DNA of 64,000 nt, taken from contig NZ_QNVY02000005.1 in the NCBI RefSeq assembly GCF_003314435.2, forward strand, positions 124,001 to 188,000. Direction: 5' to 3'. The position numbers were made by a program, and so were the translations under genes. The DNA comes from Flavobacterium petrolei. Its GTDB lineage: Bacteria > Bacteroidota > Bacteroidia > Flavobacteriales > Flavobacteriaceae. Of the stretch, positions 44,589 to 54,665 are shown piece by piece (the stretch's first letter is position 1; each line of letters starts with the position of its first letter). A model generated the notes under the pieces. It was not told where the DNA came from, did no database searches, and worked only from the letters and a program-made list of their open reading frames with translations.

Positions 44589-45713
44589 ATGAAAAAAGTA
44601 TATCTCGATAACGCCTCAACCACGGCTCTTCGTCCAGAGGTGATTCAGGAAATGACTAAAGTTTTAACGGAAGAGTATGGAAATCCATCGTCAACACATA
44701 GTTTAGGACGTTCTGCAAAAAATATTTTGGAGCTTTCCAGAAAATCAATTGCTAAAAATTTGAATGCTACGGCTCAAGAAATTATTTTCACCTCTTGCGG
44801 TACCGAAGCTAATAATTGGATTCTTCGTTCTGCGGTTAAGGATTTGAAAGTAAAACGAATTATTACCAGTAAAATAGAGCATCATGCCGTTTTATACACC
44901 GCTTTAGCATTAGAAAAAGAGTATGGTATTCAAGTCGATTATGTGGCAATAAAACCAAATGGTGAAATTGATATAACGGATTTAGTGGAATTACTGTCGC
45001 AGGAAAAGAAAACATTAGTTAGCTTGATGCACGTGAATAATGAAACAGGAACCATTTTAGATTTGGAGCGAATAGGTCGTATTTGTCAAGAGCACAGCGT
45101 TTTATTTCATTCGGATACCGTGCAATCCATCGGGAAAACATCAATAAATTTGCAAACAATTCCTGTCGATTTCATTGTGGCCAGTGCGCATAAATTTCAC
45201 GGACCTAAAGGAGTTGGTTTTGCTTTTATTCGAAAAAATTCGGGATTGCAACCGCTATTTTTTGGTGGAGAACAGGAAAAAGGATTGCGTGCAGGAACTG
45301 AGGCTTTGCACCAAATTGCCGGAATGGCAAAAGCTTTAGAACTTTCATACAGCAATTTAGAAACGGATAGAGAACATATTACTGAGTTGCGAAACTACCT
45401 CATTACCCAACTTGAAATTGAATTTCCAGCTTTTGAAATCAATGGAACTGTTGATGGATTTTATACAGTTTTGAATGTTTTATTGCCTTTTTCAGCGGAT
45501 AAAACTGCTATGATTTTATTTCATTTAGACATGAAGGGAATTGCAGTTTCTCGCGGAAGTGCCTGTCAATCCGGAAGTATAAAACCTTCGCATGTTTTAG
45601 CCCAAATGCTTTCGAATGAAGATTTAAAAAAACCAAGTCTGCGAATTTCGTTTAGTCATTTCAATACAAAAGAGGATATTAATGTACTTATCGAAGCATT
45701 GAAAACGATATAA
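44589..45713 (+). CDS. Cysteine desulfurase, NifS/IscS type
   Basis: 374 residues. It opens with YLDNASTTALRPEV; the PLP lysine is in VASAHKFHGPKGVGF and the persulfide-forming cysteine in SRGSACQSGS. Moves sulfur from cysteine to acceptors for Fe-S clusters or thiolation. No isc or suf genes are next to it, so the acceptor is unknown. Ends at a strong terminator. Confidence 0.93.
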   Translation: MKKVYLDNASTTALRPEVIQEMTKVLTEEYGNPSSTHSLGRSAKNILELSRKSIAKNLNATAQEIIFTSCGTEANNWILRSAVKDLKVKRIITSKIEHHAVLYTALALEKEYGIQVDYVAIKPNGEIDITDLVELLSQEKKTLVSLMHVNNETGTILDLERIGRICQEHSVLFHSDTVQSIGKTSINLQTIPVDFIVASAHKFHGPKGVGFAFIRKNSGLQPLFFGGEQEKGLRAGTEALHQIAGMAKALELSYSNLETDREHITELRNYLITQLEIEFPAFEINGTVDGFYTVLNVLLPFSADKTAMILFHLDMKGIAVSRGSACQSGSIKPSHVLAQMLSNEDLKKPSLRISFSHFNTKEDINVLIEALKTI

Positions 45714-45740
45714 AAAAATCTGCTTTTCAGCAGATTTTTT
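45713..45740. terminator. Bidirectional terminator at the border of the 46-64 kb island
   Basis: A 12-bp perfect stem (45713-45724, AAAAAATCTGCT, with 45729-45740) and TTTC loop between the convergent cysteine desulfurase and glycosyltransferase genes. Confidence 0.88.
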
Positions 45741-45748
45741 AGTGGAAT

Positions 45749-48016
45749 TTAAGTAATTAGGGACTTCGTTTTGGATATTTTTATTGGATTGGATGGTTTT
45801 TCCGTATATTTTTCCATGATTAATCGCGCTTTGAAAAAACACAAAGTAGATTCAGCTCCCTGATTGATATTGATGTGTTTGTCCTCCAAGCCATCATAGG
45901 AAGCACCATTTTCCGGATTGTACATGATCTGTTTTAGATGATTGTTCCCTAAAAACCAGATGAACGCGAGTTTTAATTGGTCTTTATATTTTTTATTTTG
46001 CGTTACTTCATAAAATAGATCGAGTGCAATAATGGTTGTAGCGACTTCAATAGGTTGTTCGCCATAGAAAATTCTTTCATTTTGCTTCTTGAACCAACCT
46101 CGATTAGATATTACTTTCAACTGTCCTTTCATAAAATAATGAGAAAGCAGAAAGTCGAACGTAATTACCGCAATTTTTTTATATTTCGGATTCTTGGTGA
46201 CTAAATAGCTGTACATCATAGCTTCTGGAAGGACATTATTAGCATACGTCATATAATCTTCATACCAACACCAATTCTCGGCAGAATTGATTTTATAATG
46301 ACGCAACAGTTCATCAGCAAGATTCTCGATATGTTTTTTTATTTCCCCGTCTTCATACATTTCATGATAATGATAAAGTCCTTTTAATGCGTAAGCTATG
46401 GCTCTTGGAGATTTAAAATTATCAATTTTTTTGATGGCTTTATCCCAGCATTTTACTGCTTGGCAAATCATGTCCAGCGGTAAATTTTGTCTGTGAGAAA
46501 TCACCGTTCCAAGACTCCACAGCGCTCTACCATTTGCATCTTCTAGATTAACCTCTTCGTTTTGTTTGGTCAATTTCTTGTTGTAGTCTTTATAATTATC
46601 AAACCAACCGTCGTGCTGTTGTATTCCTTCAATAAAATTCAAATAGGTATTCGCTAATTTTAAGTTTTCCTTATCCGGAAATGCTTTATTGTATAGAACC
46701 ATATTGATTAATGCTCGGGCATTATCGTCTAATGTATAGCCAGATTCAGGATCAGGTTGACTGAATTTGGAAAATTGAAGAATTCCAAAATCGGTAGTCA
46801 GTTTTTTGATATGATCTAACTTTATTGGAGGGAAATTGAATCGCAAATCATCTTCTCTATTGGTTAATTGGTCAAATAAAAGGCGGTATTGTATGGCAAT
46901 ATTTTCCCAGTTTGTGGCACGAGCCATAGAAAAAGCATTTTTCCCCATTGCGATTCGTTGCTCTTCATTTTCGATGAGATAAAGGATTGCTTCCTTAAAT
47001 TCGTCAGGATTATCAAAACTTTTCAATAGGATTCCATTGCCGTTTCCTAATGATTCGACAGCATGCGGTATAGGTGTAGAAATTACTGCGCAGCCGCTGC
47101 TCATAGCATATGCAAAAGTTCCACTTACGGTTTGATTGGGATCTTTGGAAGAAAATAAATAAATTTCAGATAACGTTAAAAATTCCAATAGTTGGTCCAA
47201 TTGAAGATACTCATTGACGAAAATCACATTGTTTTCCAGACCGAGTTTTTTTACTATAGCAGTAAGTAAATTGCGGTATTTTTCACCTTCTCTTTTAATA
47301 ACTTCAGGATGAGTTTTTCCTATAACAAGATAAATTACTTCAGGATGTTGAGCCACGATTTTTGGTAAAGCGCATAATACGTTTTCAATTCCTTTATTTT
47401 CACTGATTAATCCAAAGGTTGATAATACCACCCTGTCTCTAAAACCATATTTGTTTTTCAGTACTTTTTTTTGTTCCCAAAGAACAGTATGATTGCCATG
47501 AGGAATAATTATGCATTTTGAAGGAGGACAATTGTAATGATTGGCCAAAATTTCCTTTGATTTTTTGGTTAGTATCACCACTTTGTCCGATAAATCAGTG
47601 AGCGCATAAACCACTTTTTTTCTTTTTTCGTCCGGATTAGGCAGTACCGTATGAAAAACGGTTACAATGGGTTTGTTGAGTGCCAGAATAAAGGAAAGAA
47701 TATGGTCTCCATAATCCCCTCTAAAAAGACCAAATTCATGCTGAATACAAACCAATCCAATATCGTTTCGTTCATTTATTTTCTCGGCAACCAACCTATA
47801 ATGAACCAAAGAATCTACCGGCAGTACATAGCTCACTTCTTCAGGATATTGGAAATCTTGCTCCCTATTTTGCAACGCGCATACTTCCACTGGAAGCGTA
47901 TCCCCAAAGACAACATCCAATGCATTGACAATATCATTCGTAAAAGTTGCTATTCCGCATTCTCTGGGTGGGTAGGAGCTTACAAGAAGCATTTTAATTC
48001 CTTTCTCAATTTTCAT
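45749..48016 (-). CDS. GT4 glycosyltransferase fused to an alpha-helical C-terminal domain
   Basis: 755 residues. The first 390 form a GT-B glycosyltransferase: SSYPPRECGIATFTNDIV, STFGLISENKGIENVL, the donor-site motif FSSKDPNQTVSGTFAYAMSSGCAVISTP. The remaining 350 residues are a helical repeat region (DPESGYTLDDNARALINMV, ANGRALWSLGTVI, SPRAIAYALKGLYHYHEM, ENWCWYEDYMTYANNVLPEAMMYSY) resembling an alpha/alpha-toroid glycosidase-like fold. The true start may be the internal ATG at 47992 (MLLVSSYPP). It sits 11 bases after the GH130 gene, so both probably act on one mannose-type glycan; the product is unknown. Confidence 0.87.
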   Translation of the reverse strand: MKIEKGIKMLLVSSYPPRECGIATFTNDIVNALDVVFGDTLPVEVCALQNREQDFQYPEEVSYVLPVDSLVHYRLVAEKINERNDIGLVCIQHEFGLFRGDYGDHILSFILALNKPIVTVFHTVLPNPDEKRKKVVYALTDLSDKVVILTKKSKEILANHYNCPPSKCIIIPHGNHTVLWEQKKVLKNKYGFRDRVVLSTFGLISENKGIENVLCALPKIVAQHPEVIYLVIGKTHPEVIKREGEKYRNLLTAIVKKLGLENNVIFVNEYLQLDQLLEFLTLSEIYLFSSKDPNQTVSGTFAYAMSSGCAVISTPIPHAVESLGNGNGILLKSFDNPDEFKEAILYLIENEEQRIAMGKNAFSMARATNWENIAIQYRLLFDQLTNREDDLRFNFPPIKLDHIKKLTTDFGILQFSKFSQPDPESGYTLDDNARALINMVLYNKAFPDKENLKLANTYLNFIEGIQQHDGWFDNYKDYNKKLTKQNEEVNLEDANGRALWSLGTVISHRQNLPLDMICQAVKCWDKAIKKIDNFKSPRAIAYALKGLYHYHEMYEDGEIKKHIENLADELLRHYKINSAENWCWYEDYMTYANNVLPEAMMYSYLVTKNPKYKKIAVITFDFLLSHYFMKGQLKVISNRGWFKKQNERIFYGEQPIEVATTIIALDLFYEVTQNKKYKDQLKLAFIWFLGNNHLKQIMYNPENGASYDGLEDKHININQGAESTLCFFKARLIMEKYTEKPSNPIKISKTKSLIT

Positions 48017-48027
48017 AGCGTTATTTT

Positions 48028-49065
48028 TTAAGGTTGTTTTCTCAATTCGAGAAGCAATTCGTTGAGATCTATTTTTGCAACAGCAATATGTTTATCGGCC
48101 ACACCGTAGTATAGGTAAAGGTCGTTGCCAAATAACGCATGTCCCGATGGAAAGACAATATTGCTTACTTCTCCCTCAATTTCCCATTGTTTCGTAGGTG
48201 AAAATAACGGAAATGGTAATCTGGCAATCTCAATTTTAGGATTATCTAATTGCAATAATGCGGCTTTAGCATGATATATTTTCCCCTTTATAGTTTCTTG
48301 TACTCCATGGTAAATAAGCAACCAGCCATACTCGGTTTCTATAGGCGGACCGCCAGCACCAATATAATTGACTTCATATACATCTTTGGGATCCAGTACA
48401 ATATGATGCACCAAATTAACGAGATATTCCTTCCAAAATGACTCTGTTAAATCCTTAAAATCGGTAAATTCCGCAATCTGAATTCCTGGCCAAATCCGAT
48501 GCAAAAGCATAAATTTTCCGTTTATTTTCCTTGGAAACAATACCACATCTTTATCCCGAAGCAATCTGAATTCATCAGCAACCAATCCTATTTGAGCAAA
48601 AAGATTGTAATATTGATGGTATTTTGGATTCAGTTTATTGTTGTCACAGCAGTTGACAAAATTTTCATATTCTTGATAATTAACGTGTGGCGTTATCACA
48701 CCTTGTTTTTCAAAATGAATTAAATCCTTTGAAGTGGCAAGCGCTCCCATCGCATTGACTCCATCATAAGCGGTATAAGTAATGTAATAGGTATCTTCAA
48801 TTTTTACAACTCTGGCATCTTCGACACCATGTTTTTCATAGTCAAAATCTCTGGTTATTAAAGGTTTTTCATGGCGTTCAATTACCTTTGTTGGACCATC
48901 TAACTTGGCGTATCCTATCGTAGAATAATTGCCGTGTTCTACCGCTCGGTATAAAACATGAATGATATTTCCTTCCTGATAAATCCCGGGATTGAACACT
49001 CCATTATTTTCAAATGGATGGTCAGTAGGACTTAGAATTATTCCTAATTTTTCTATTGTAACCAT
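48028..49065 (-). CDS. GH130 family glycosidase/phosphorylase
   Basis: 345 residues, five-bladed beta-propeller of the GH130 (DUF377) type. Conserved segments: FNPGIYQEGNIIHVLYRAVEHGN, HGVEDARVVKIEDTYYITYTAYDG, the R...P basic phosphate/sugar region around LLHRIWPG, YIGAGGPPIETEYGWLLIYHG and FPSGHALFGNDLYLYYGVAD. Characterised members phosphorolyse beta-1,4- or beta-1,2-linked mannosides; the exact linkage cannot be fixed here. No signal peptide, so cytoplasmic. Upstream of and co-oriented with the GT4 gene. Confidence 0.9.
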   Translation of the reverse strand: MVTIEKLGIILSPTDHPFENNGVFNPGIYQEGNIIHVLYRAVEHGNYSTIGYAKLDGPTKVIERHEKPLITRDFDYEKHGVEDARVVKIEDTYYITYTAYDGVNAMGALATSKDLIHFEKQGVITPHVNYQEYENFVNCCDNNKLNPKYHQYYNLFAQIGLVADEFRLLRDKDVVLFPRKINGKFMLLHRIWPGIQIAEFTDFKDLTESFWKEYLVNLVHHIVLDPKDVYEVNYIGAGGPPIETEYGWLLIYHGVQETIKGKIYHAKAALLQLDNPKIEIARLPFPLFSPTKQWEIEGEVSNIVFPSGHALFGNDLYLYYGVADKHIAVAKIDLNELLLELRKQP

Positions 49066-49122
49066 GTTGTAATCGACTTTTACGTAGTTCTAAATTCAAA
49101 TAAACGCAGTAATCTATTTTTG

Positions 49123-50106
49123 CTATTCTTCCTTTTTCTGTTCTTTTAATTTTGCTTTTTCCTGTTTTCTAAAATATCCCCGTAGTAAAAAATTATGTTT
49201 CAAAGCTTCTAGATTTTCATTCAAACGCAAACTCGCCTCGTTAACATTTGTCATCGTTGAATCTATTTTCCGAACTAATTCAGGGTCATTCGAAAGATAA
49301 TTTACTGCTCCTTTACCGTTTTTTATATTTACAATTGTGGTATCTAGGTTGTTTACAACGTTATCTATTTGAGTACTGGTTTGTTTTAAATTCAGTACTA
49401 TTTTTTTAAGATTATTGGCAACCGCGGTATCTTTCAAAACACCAATCACATTGTCTTTATTTTCTAATGAAGAAATAAGTCGGTTTATTTTCGTGATTGA
49501 TTCTGAACTTCCCCGTCCTGTAATTTTCAAATAGTGAACGGTTTGTTTCAAATCATTTGCCAAGTTAGCATCCTTAATTAATAAGCCCACGGTTCCAGTT
49601 CCCTGATTGATTTCATTAGTGATTTTAAGTAAATCGGATGTCAGTAGCGCCGCATTTTTATTGGTTTTGCCAAGGGTATTCAGCATATCATCAGTGCGAA
49701 TGCGGTTTAACGTACTAATTTCATCTCCTGGCGATATTGAGGTTGCTTTGTCCTTCCCGGGAATAATATTGATAATCATGTTTCCCACCAAACCATCGGA
49801 GCCTATTGTGGCAATGGCATTTTTCCTGATATGCGGAAAAATGGTTTTATCAATCAGCATATTGACTTTTATTGCCGTGTCATTAATCATTGTAATGCTG
49901 CTAACCGTTCCCACATTTATTCCGGAATAGCGTACATTGTTTCCCAGTTGCAGGCCGCTCACATTATTAAAAACCGCAGATAATTGATTGGTTTTTCCAA
50001 ACATTTGTTGCTTATCGCCAATGAAATACACCGCGAGTATAAACAGCGATAACCCGATTATTACAAAAAGTCCAAGACGCAATTTTTGTGATGTCGTTTT
50101 TTCCAT
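49123..50106 (-). CDS. MlaD/MCE family lipid-transport protein
   Basis: 327 residues from the ATG at 50106 (MEKTTSQKLRLGLFV). A longer frame from 50199 overlaps the end of the ATPase gene and is rejected. One N-terminal membrane helix (about 11-30) is followed by an MCE domain (about 38-120; QLSAVFNNVSGLQLGNNVRYSGINVGTV) and a long helical region with coiled coils (INQGTGTVGLLIKDANLANDL and related). MCE proteins form hexamers that shuttle phospholipids between membranes. Third gene of mlaE-mlaF-mlaD; starts 10 bases after mlaF. Confidence 0.9.
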   Translation of the reverse strand: MEKTTSQKLRLGLFVIIGLSLFILAVYFIGDKQQMFGKTNQLSAVFNNVSGLQLGNNVRYSGINVGTVSSITMINDTAIKVNMLIDKTIFPHIRKNAIATIGSDGLVGNMIINIIPGKDKATSISPGDEISTLNRIRTDDMLNTLGKTNKNAALLTSDLLKITNEINQGTGTVGLLIKDANLANDLKQTVHYLKITGRGSSESITKINRLISSLENKDNVIGVLKDTAVANNLKKIVLNLKQTSTQIDNVVNNLDTTIVNIKNGKGAVNYLSNDPELVRKIDSTMTNVNEASLRLNENLEALKHNFLLRGYFRKQEKAKLKEQKKEE

Positions 50107-50116
50107 TTTTTTGTTC

Positions 50117-50869
50117 TTATTTAAAGAAAGCTTGCACTTTTGGATCAGTTGAGACGGATAATTCCTCAAAAGTGCCTTCGATATAATTGATGCCGTCAAC
50201 CAATAAAATCATTCGGTTTGAAATCACTCTGGCGCAATCCACATCGTGAGTGATAATTATTGCTGAGGTGTTGTATTTTTGTTGGATAGTCATCATCAAG
50301 AGCAAAATTTCTTTTGCAGTAATGGGATCTAATCCTGTTGTAGGTTCGTCATACAGAATTATTTTGGGTTGCAGAATCAATGTTCTGGCCAAAGCAATTC
50401 GGCGTTTCATTCCACCCGATAGTTCTTCAGGCATTAAATTAATGGTTTGAGCCAGTCCTACGTTTTCCAAAGCTTCCATCACTAATGGTGTAGTATCTTT
50501 AATGACTCCAAATTTCTTGGTATGGCGTCGCAATGGAAATTCCAGATTTTCGCGAACCGTCATCGAATCGTATAATGCACTTCCCTGAAAAAGAAAACCA
50601 ACTTCAGTACGTAAATCGTCCAGTTCCTCGCGATTAAGTTGGGTAATGTCTTTGCCCATCACGACGATAGAACCACTGTCCGGCTGCTCCAGTCCAATTA
50701 AACATTTTATCATCACTGATTTTCCGGAACCGGATTTCCCCATAATTACCAGATTTTCCCCTTCATTCAGCGTCATATTAAAGCCATCCAAAACATGATT
50801 GTTACCATAACTTTTTCGCAAGTCTTTGATTTCTATAATTCGGTTTTGATTGGGTGTCGGGATACTCAT
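50117..50869 (-). CDS. MlaF-type ABC transporter ATP-binding protein
   Basis: 250 residues. Walker A is GKSGSGKSV, the signature LSGGMKRRIALARTL (the MKRR form is characteristic of Mla/Ttg2 ATPases), Walker B KIILYDEPTTGLDP, H-loop ITHD. It powers lipid transport with the MlaE permease encoded 5 bases upstream. No MlaB/STAS gene is adjacent. Confidence 0.93.
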   Translation of the reverse strand: MSIPTPNQNRIIEIKDLRKSYGNNHVLDGFNMTLNEGENLVIMGKSGSGKSVMIKCLIGLEQPDSGSIVVMGKDITQLNREELDDLRTEVGFLFQGSALYDSMTVRENLEFPLRRHTKKFGVIKDTTPLVMEALENVGLAQTINLMPEELSGGMKRRIALARTLILQPKIILYDEPTTGLDPITAKEILLLMMTIQQKYNTSAIIITHDVDCARVISNRMILLVDGINYIEGTFEELSVSTDPKVQAFFK

Positions 50870-50874
50870 AATCG

Positions 50875-51663
50875 TTATAAATCATAAAATATATCAGTAA
50901 CAAAAACAGCAATAAAATCAATAATAAACAGCAACATCGACGTGAAAACCACCGCAGAATTAGCTGCTAATCCCACACCAGCGGTCCCTTTTTTGCAATA
51001 ATAACCTTTGAAACAACCTACTAATCCAATGGCAAAACCAAAGAAGAACGTTTTGATGGTTGCGGGGATCAAATCACCAAATTCCAATGCATCAAAAACT
51101 TTGTTGTAATACAATAAAAAAGAGACATTTCCTTTGATGTTTTCGACCAGAAAAGAACCAAATATTGCAATAGCATCGCCAAAAAAAACTAAAACGGGTA
51201 ACATAAAAGTGGTGGCCAAAACTCGGGTTACTACTAAATATTTGAACGGATTAGTGCCGGAAACTTCCATGGCATCAATTTGTTCCGTAACCCGCATCGA
51301 ACCTAATTCAGCACCAATACCAGAACCAATTCGTCCCGCACAAATCAAAGCCGTTATAATAGGACCAATTTCTCGAATCAGTGAAATACTAACCATTGAT
51401 GGCATCCAGGAAACAGCGCCAAATTCCTGCAGCGTAGGACGTGATTGTAAGGTAAATACTAATCCAATTATAAATCCCGTAACCGCAACCAAAAGCAAGG
51501 AACGATTTCCCATATTAAAACATTGTCGTAAAAACTCTTTGAACTCCATGGGACGTTTGAAAGTTTCTTGAAAAAAACGGCCAGCAAAGTAGGAGAGTTC
51601 GCCAATTTCGAGTAAAAAAGCTTTGAATAATTCCCTTATTTTTGAAAATGTATCCATAAGCAA
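50875..51663 (-). CDS. MlaE-type ABC transporter permease
   Basis: 262 residues, four to five membrane helices. The family motifs REIGPIITALICAGRIGSGIGAELGSMRVTEQIDAMEVSGTNP and the C-terminal FVTDIFYDL are present. First gene of the mlaE-mlaF-mlaD unit. The start could be the ATG two codons further in (51657). Likely involved in outer-membrane lipid asymmetry; partner MlaA/MlaC genes are not in the window. Confidence 0.93.
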   Translation of the reverse strand: MLMDTFSKIRELFKAFLLEIGELSYFAGRFFQETFKRPMEFKEFLRQCFNMGNRSLLLVAVTGFIIGLVFTLQSRPTLQEFGAVSWMPSMVSISLIREIGPIITALICAGRIGSGIGAELGSMRVTEQIDAMEVSGTNPFKYLVVTRVLATTFMLPVLVFFGDAIAIFGSFLVENIKGNVSFLLYYNKVFDALEFGDLIPATIKTFFFGFAIGLVGCFKGYYCKKGTAGVGLAANSAVVFTSMLLFIIDFIAVFVTDIFYDL

Positions 51664-51694
51664 ACGAATTAGTTTTTAACAGAAAATAGCTACT

Positions 51695-51702
51695 CAAATA
51701 TA
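51695..51702 (-). promoter_or_regulatory. Candidate -7 box for the mlaEFD operon
   Basis: On the minus strand TATATTTG, an exact TAnnTTTG match, lies 31 bases before the mlaE start. No TTG box at the expected spacing was seen. Confidence 0.45.
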
Positions 51703-52082
51703 TAGTTATTTATCTGATTATCAGTGCTATTAAAAGTGTTGTTTGCCTATTATATTGACGATTTGGTCGAGAAAATATCAATTTTAAAAAATAACAGCAT
51801 TTTTGCAAGCGTTATTTTTATTCGCGCGAATAATCCGGATTATAAAATGGGTTATTTAGAAGTCATTTTTTATAAAAAAATAATACAATTCTTTGGGTAT
51901 AATGTTATGGTTTTCTCTAAAAAAGTGAAACGCCTTCTGACATTTTAAAATCTATGTTCTATGTGTTTAAAAAAGTACACAAATGGAATTACAGCAAATG
52001 GTACAATACTATTACAAAAGTATCCAAGATTGAATTTGCTTGGAAATAAAGTAATTGAAAGAGAGTAAAAACTCTTACTGAA
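51703..52082. other. 380-base intergenic stretch, no supported gene
   Basis: Between the mlaEFD promoter and the end of the P-type ATPase gene. A plus-strand frame of 74 codons at 51724 is AT-rich with no recognisable motif and is not supported. A weak hairpin with ACTC/GAGT arms near 52060-52076 may end the ATPase transcript. Confidence 0.45.
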
Positions 52083-54665
52083 CTATTTATTTCTGTTTTT
52101 AATCCACTTCTCTATTTCTACTGCCCAAAAAACTACACTTGATACAGCTAAGGTAATCAGCAACTCATATAAAGTAAGTGGTTGTGTTTTGAAAATATCA
52201 TTAAAAAAAGGCGTGTAAACAATCATAAGTTGTAGTGAAACCGTTATTAATAAAGCACCAATCATGGGTTTATTAGAGAAAAAACCAATTTTAAAAATTG
52301 AATCCTGTCCGGAACGGATCACCATTACATGTCCTAATTGACTGAAGCAAAGTACCGTAAATGCCATCGTTTGCCAATGGGAGTTTGCCACATGTATCGC
52401 ATAAGCCTGCATTCCAATGGTGACTACTCCCATTAAAAATCCAACCCACAAAATGTGAACTGCCATACCATTTGAAAAAATACTTTCAATTGGATTTCTG
52501 GGCGGGCGTTTCATAATATTTATTTCTGATGGCTCGGAGGCCAAGGCTAATCCGGGCAAACCATCGGTCACCAGATTAATCCAAAGGATATGAATGGCCA
52601 ATAACGGAATGGGTAAACCAAAAAACGGCGCCAAAAATATCGCCCAGATTTCGCCTGAATTTCCGGTCATGATATACTTGATGAATTTCAGGATGTTGTC
52701 AAATATTTTTCTACCATGTTTGACTGCAACTACAATTGTGGCAAAATTATCATCCAGCAAAATCAGGTGCGACGCTTCTTTAGAAACTTCTGTGCCGTTG
52801 ATCCCCATGGCGATTCCAATATCAGCATTTTTAAGTGCTGGCGCATCATTCACACCGTCACCAGTCATAGCCACAAAATTATTTTTAGATTGTAGCGCAT
52901 TAATGATTCTTAATTTCTGTTCGGGATTTACTCGGGCATACACCCGAACGTTCTCCACGATTTTCACAAATTCAATTTGTGTTAATGCGTATAATTCAGA
53001 ACCCGTCAGTACAAGATCTTCCTCGGAAGAAATGATTCCCAGTTTTTCGGCAATTGCTTTTGCGGTGAGTTTATGATCGCCGGTAATCATCACCGGAATA
53101 ATACCAGCCTCTTTGCATTCCGAAACCGCTTGTTTCGCTTCCTCTCGCGGCGGGTCAATCATGCCTACAAAACCAATAAGCGTTAGTTCTGTTTCAATTG
53201 TTTCCGGATTCAAATTTTCCGGTAACGAAGAGAGTGTTTTCATGGCATATCCTAATACCCGATACCCTTTTTCCGCCATTTCATTGACTTTACGTTCCAA
53301 TTCGGGAATAAGTGATTGTTGCTCGGCATTTAGTTTATGAAACAGGACATCGACCGCTCCTTTTGTAATTACGAGAATTTCATCATCAGCATTTTGAATT
53401 TGATGCAGGGTTGTCATGCATTTTCTTTTGGAATTAAAAGGTAATTCTGCTATTCGTGGAAATGCAATTTCTAAATCTGCACGGTTTAAATTTTTATCGA
53501 AAGCATATTGCACCAATGCGACTTCAGTTGAATCGCCCAGCCATTTTCCGTTTTCGCCTTTCGAGACATCATTATTTAAAGCTATGGCATGAAGCAATCG
53601 GTTTTTTTCTTCAAAAGCATCGTTGTGTTTTGTATCTGAAGTTTCAAAAATCTCCTGCACGGTCATTTTATTCAGCGTAAGAGTTCCCGTTTTATCAGAA
53701 CAGATATAGGTAACTGAACCAAGCGTTTCTACAGCGGGCAATTTGCGTATAAGCGCATTATTTTTGGCTAATTTCTTAGCTCCAAAAGCCAATGCGATGG
53801 TAACTAATGCTGGTAAAGCCTCAGGAATTGCGGCAACAGCAAGGGAAATTGAAGTAATCAACATCGTCATTGCAGATTCGCCCCGCAACCATCCGATAAA
53901 GAAAATGACAGTGCAGATGATTAGGATGACTATTGATAATCTTTTTCCAAATGCCGCTAATCTTTTTTGTAACGGCGTTGTGGTTTCATCAGTTTGAATC
54001 ATTTTAGCGATATGACCCAGTTCCGTATGCATTCCTATGGCCACAACGTATCCAAGAGCTCTTCCATTCGTAATCGAAGTGCCTTTGTAACCCATGTTCG
54101 TCTGGTCGCCAAGAGCGTAATTTCCTTCTGGAAGTTCCTCTGTATTTTTTTCTACATTGTTGGATTCGCCTGTAAGTGCTGATTCGTCTACTTTTATTTG
54201 ATGGGTTTCAAAAAAACGAATATCTGCAGGAATAACATTGCCGGCTTCCAGAACCACAACATCGCCTGGAACAAGATCTGAAGCTGGAATAGTAATCATT
54301 TTTCCTTCGCTAATAATGCGAGCGTGGTTTGCTACCATTTTTTTCAGTGCTTGCATCGCTTTTTCGGCCCGATATTCCTGAATGAATCCCACGATGGCAT
54401 TAATAATGATGATGGCAAGAATAATGATCGTATCTGTTAGATCGCCTATTATTCCCGAAATTATTGCTGCCGCGATCAGAATCAGAATCATGAAATCAGA
54501 CAACTGAGAAAGCATCATCTTTACGATGCTCTTCTTTTTAGTGTCTTCGATTTCATTCTTCCCATTTTCGCGCAAGAGTTCCTTACTAGTTACTTCATCA
54601 AGTCCGCGAGGAGTTGTTTGTAACAAGTGGGTGATTTCTGATAGTGGGAGTAAATGCCAGTTCAT
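52083..54665 (-). CDS. Cation-translocating P-type ATPase, Ca2+-type (P2)
   Basis: 860 residues. It starts with the cation-ATPase N-terminal domain; the actuator has TGES; M4 reads AAIPEALPALVTIALAFGAKKL; the phosphorylation site is ICSDKTGTLTLNKM; the hinge is MTGDGVNDAPALKNADIGIAMG; M6 has ILWINLVTDGLPGLALA, the typical Ca-ATPase site. The Cation_ATPase_C domain closes the protein. It probably exports calcium (or a related cation) from the cytoplasm. In the window it stands alone between mlaEFD and the chaperone genes. Confidence 0.92.
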   Translation of the reverse strand: MNWHLLPLSEITHLLQTTPRGLDEVTSKELLRENGKNEIEDTKKKSIVKMMLSQLSDFMILILIAAAIISGIIGDLTDTIIILAIIIINAIVGFIQEYRAEKAMQALKKMVANHARIISEGKMITIPASDLVPGDVVVLEAGNVIPADIRFFETHQIKVDESALTGESNNVEKNTEELPEGNYALGDQTNMGYKGTSITNGRALGYVVAIGMHTELGHIAKMIQTDETTTPLQKRLAAFGKRLSIVILIICTVIFFIGWLRGESAMTMLITSISLAVAAIPEALPALVTIALAFGAKKLAKNNALIRKLPAVETLGSVTYICSDKTGTLTLNKMTVQEIFETSDTKHNDAFEEKNRLLHAIALNNDVSKGENGKWLGDSTEVALVQYAFDKNLNRADLEIAFPRIAELPFNSKRKCMTTLHQIQNADDEILVITKGAVDVLFHKLNAEQQSLIPELERKVNEMAEKGYRVLGYAMKTLSSLPENLNPETIETELTLIGFVGMIDPPREEAKQAVSECKEAGIIPVMITGDHKLTAKAIAEKLGIISSEEDLVLTGSELYALTQIEFVKIVENVRVYARVNPEQKLRIINALQSKNNFVAMTGDGVNDAPALKNADIGIAMGINGTEVSKEASHLILLDDNFATIVVAVKHGRKIFDNILKFIKYIMTGNSGEIWAIFLAPFFGLPIPLLAIHILWINLVTDGLPGLALASEPSEINIMKRPPRNPIESIFSNGMAVHILWVGFLMGVVTIGMQAYAIHVANSHWQTMAFTVLCFSQLGHVMVIRSGQDSIFKIGFFSNKPMIGALLITVSLQLMIVYTPFFNDIFKTQPLTLYELLITLAVSSVVFWAVEIEKWIKNRNK

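Noticed and set aside
47651..48031. 126-codon plus-strand frame
   Set aside because: Antisense to the well supported glycosyltransferase gene, without recognisable motifs.
51134..51571. 145-codon frame on the plus strand
   Set aside because: Antisense to the MlaE permease gene, whose family motifs are unmistakable; composition is a mirror of that gene.
51724..51948. 74-codon plus-strand frame between mlaE and the P-type ATPase
   Set aside because: AT-rich, no motif, no promoter or terminator on that strand.
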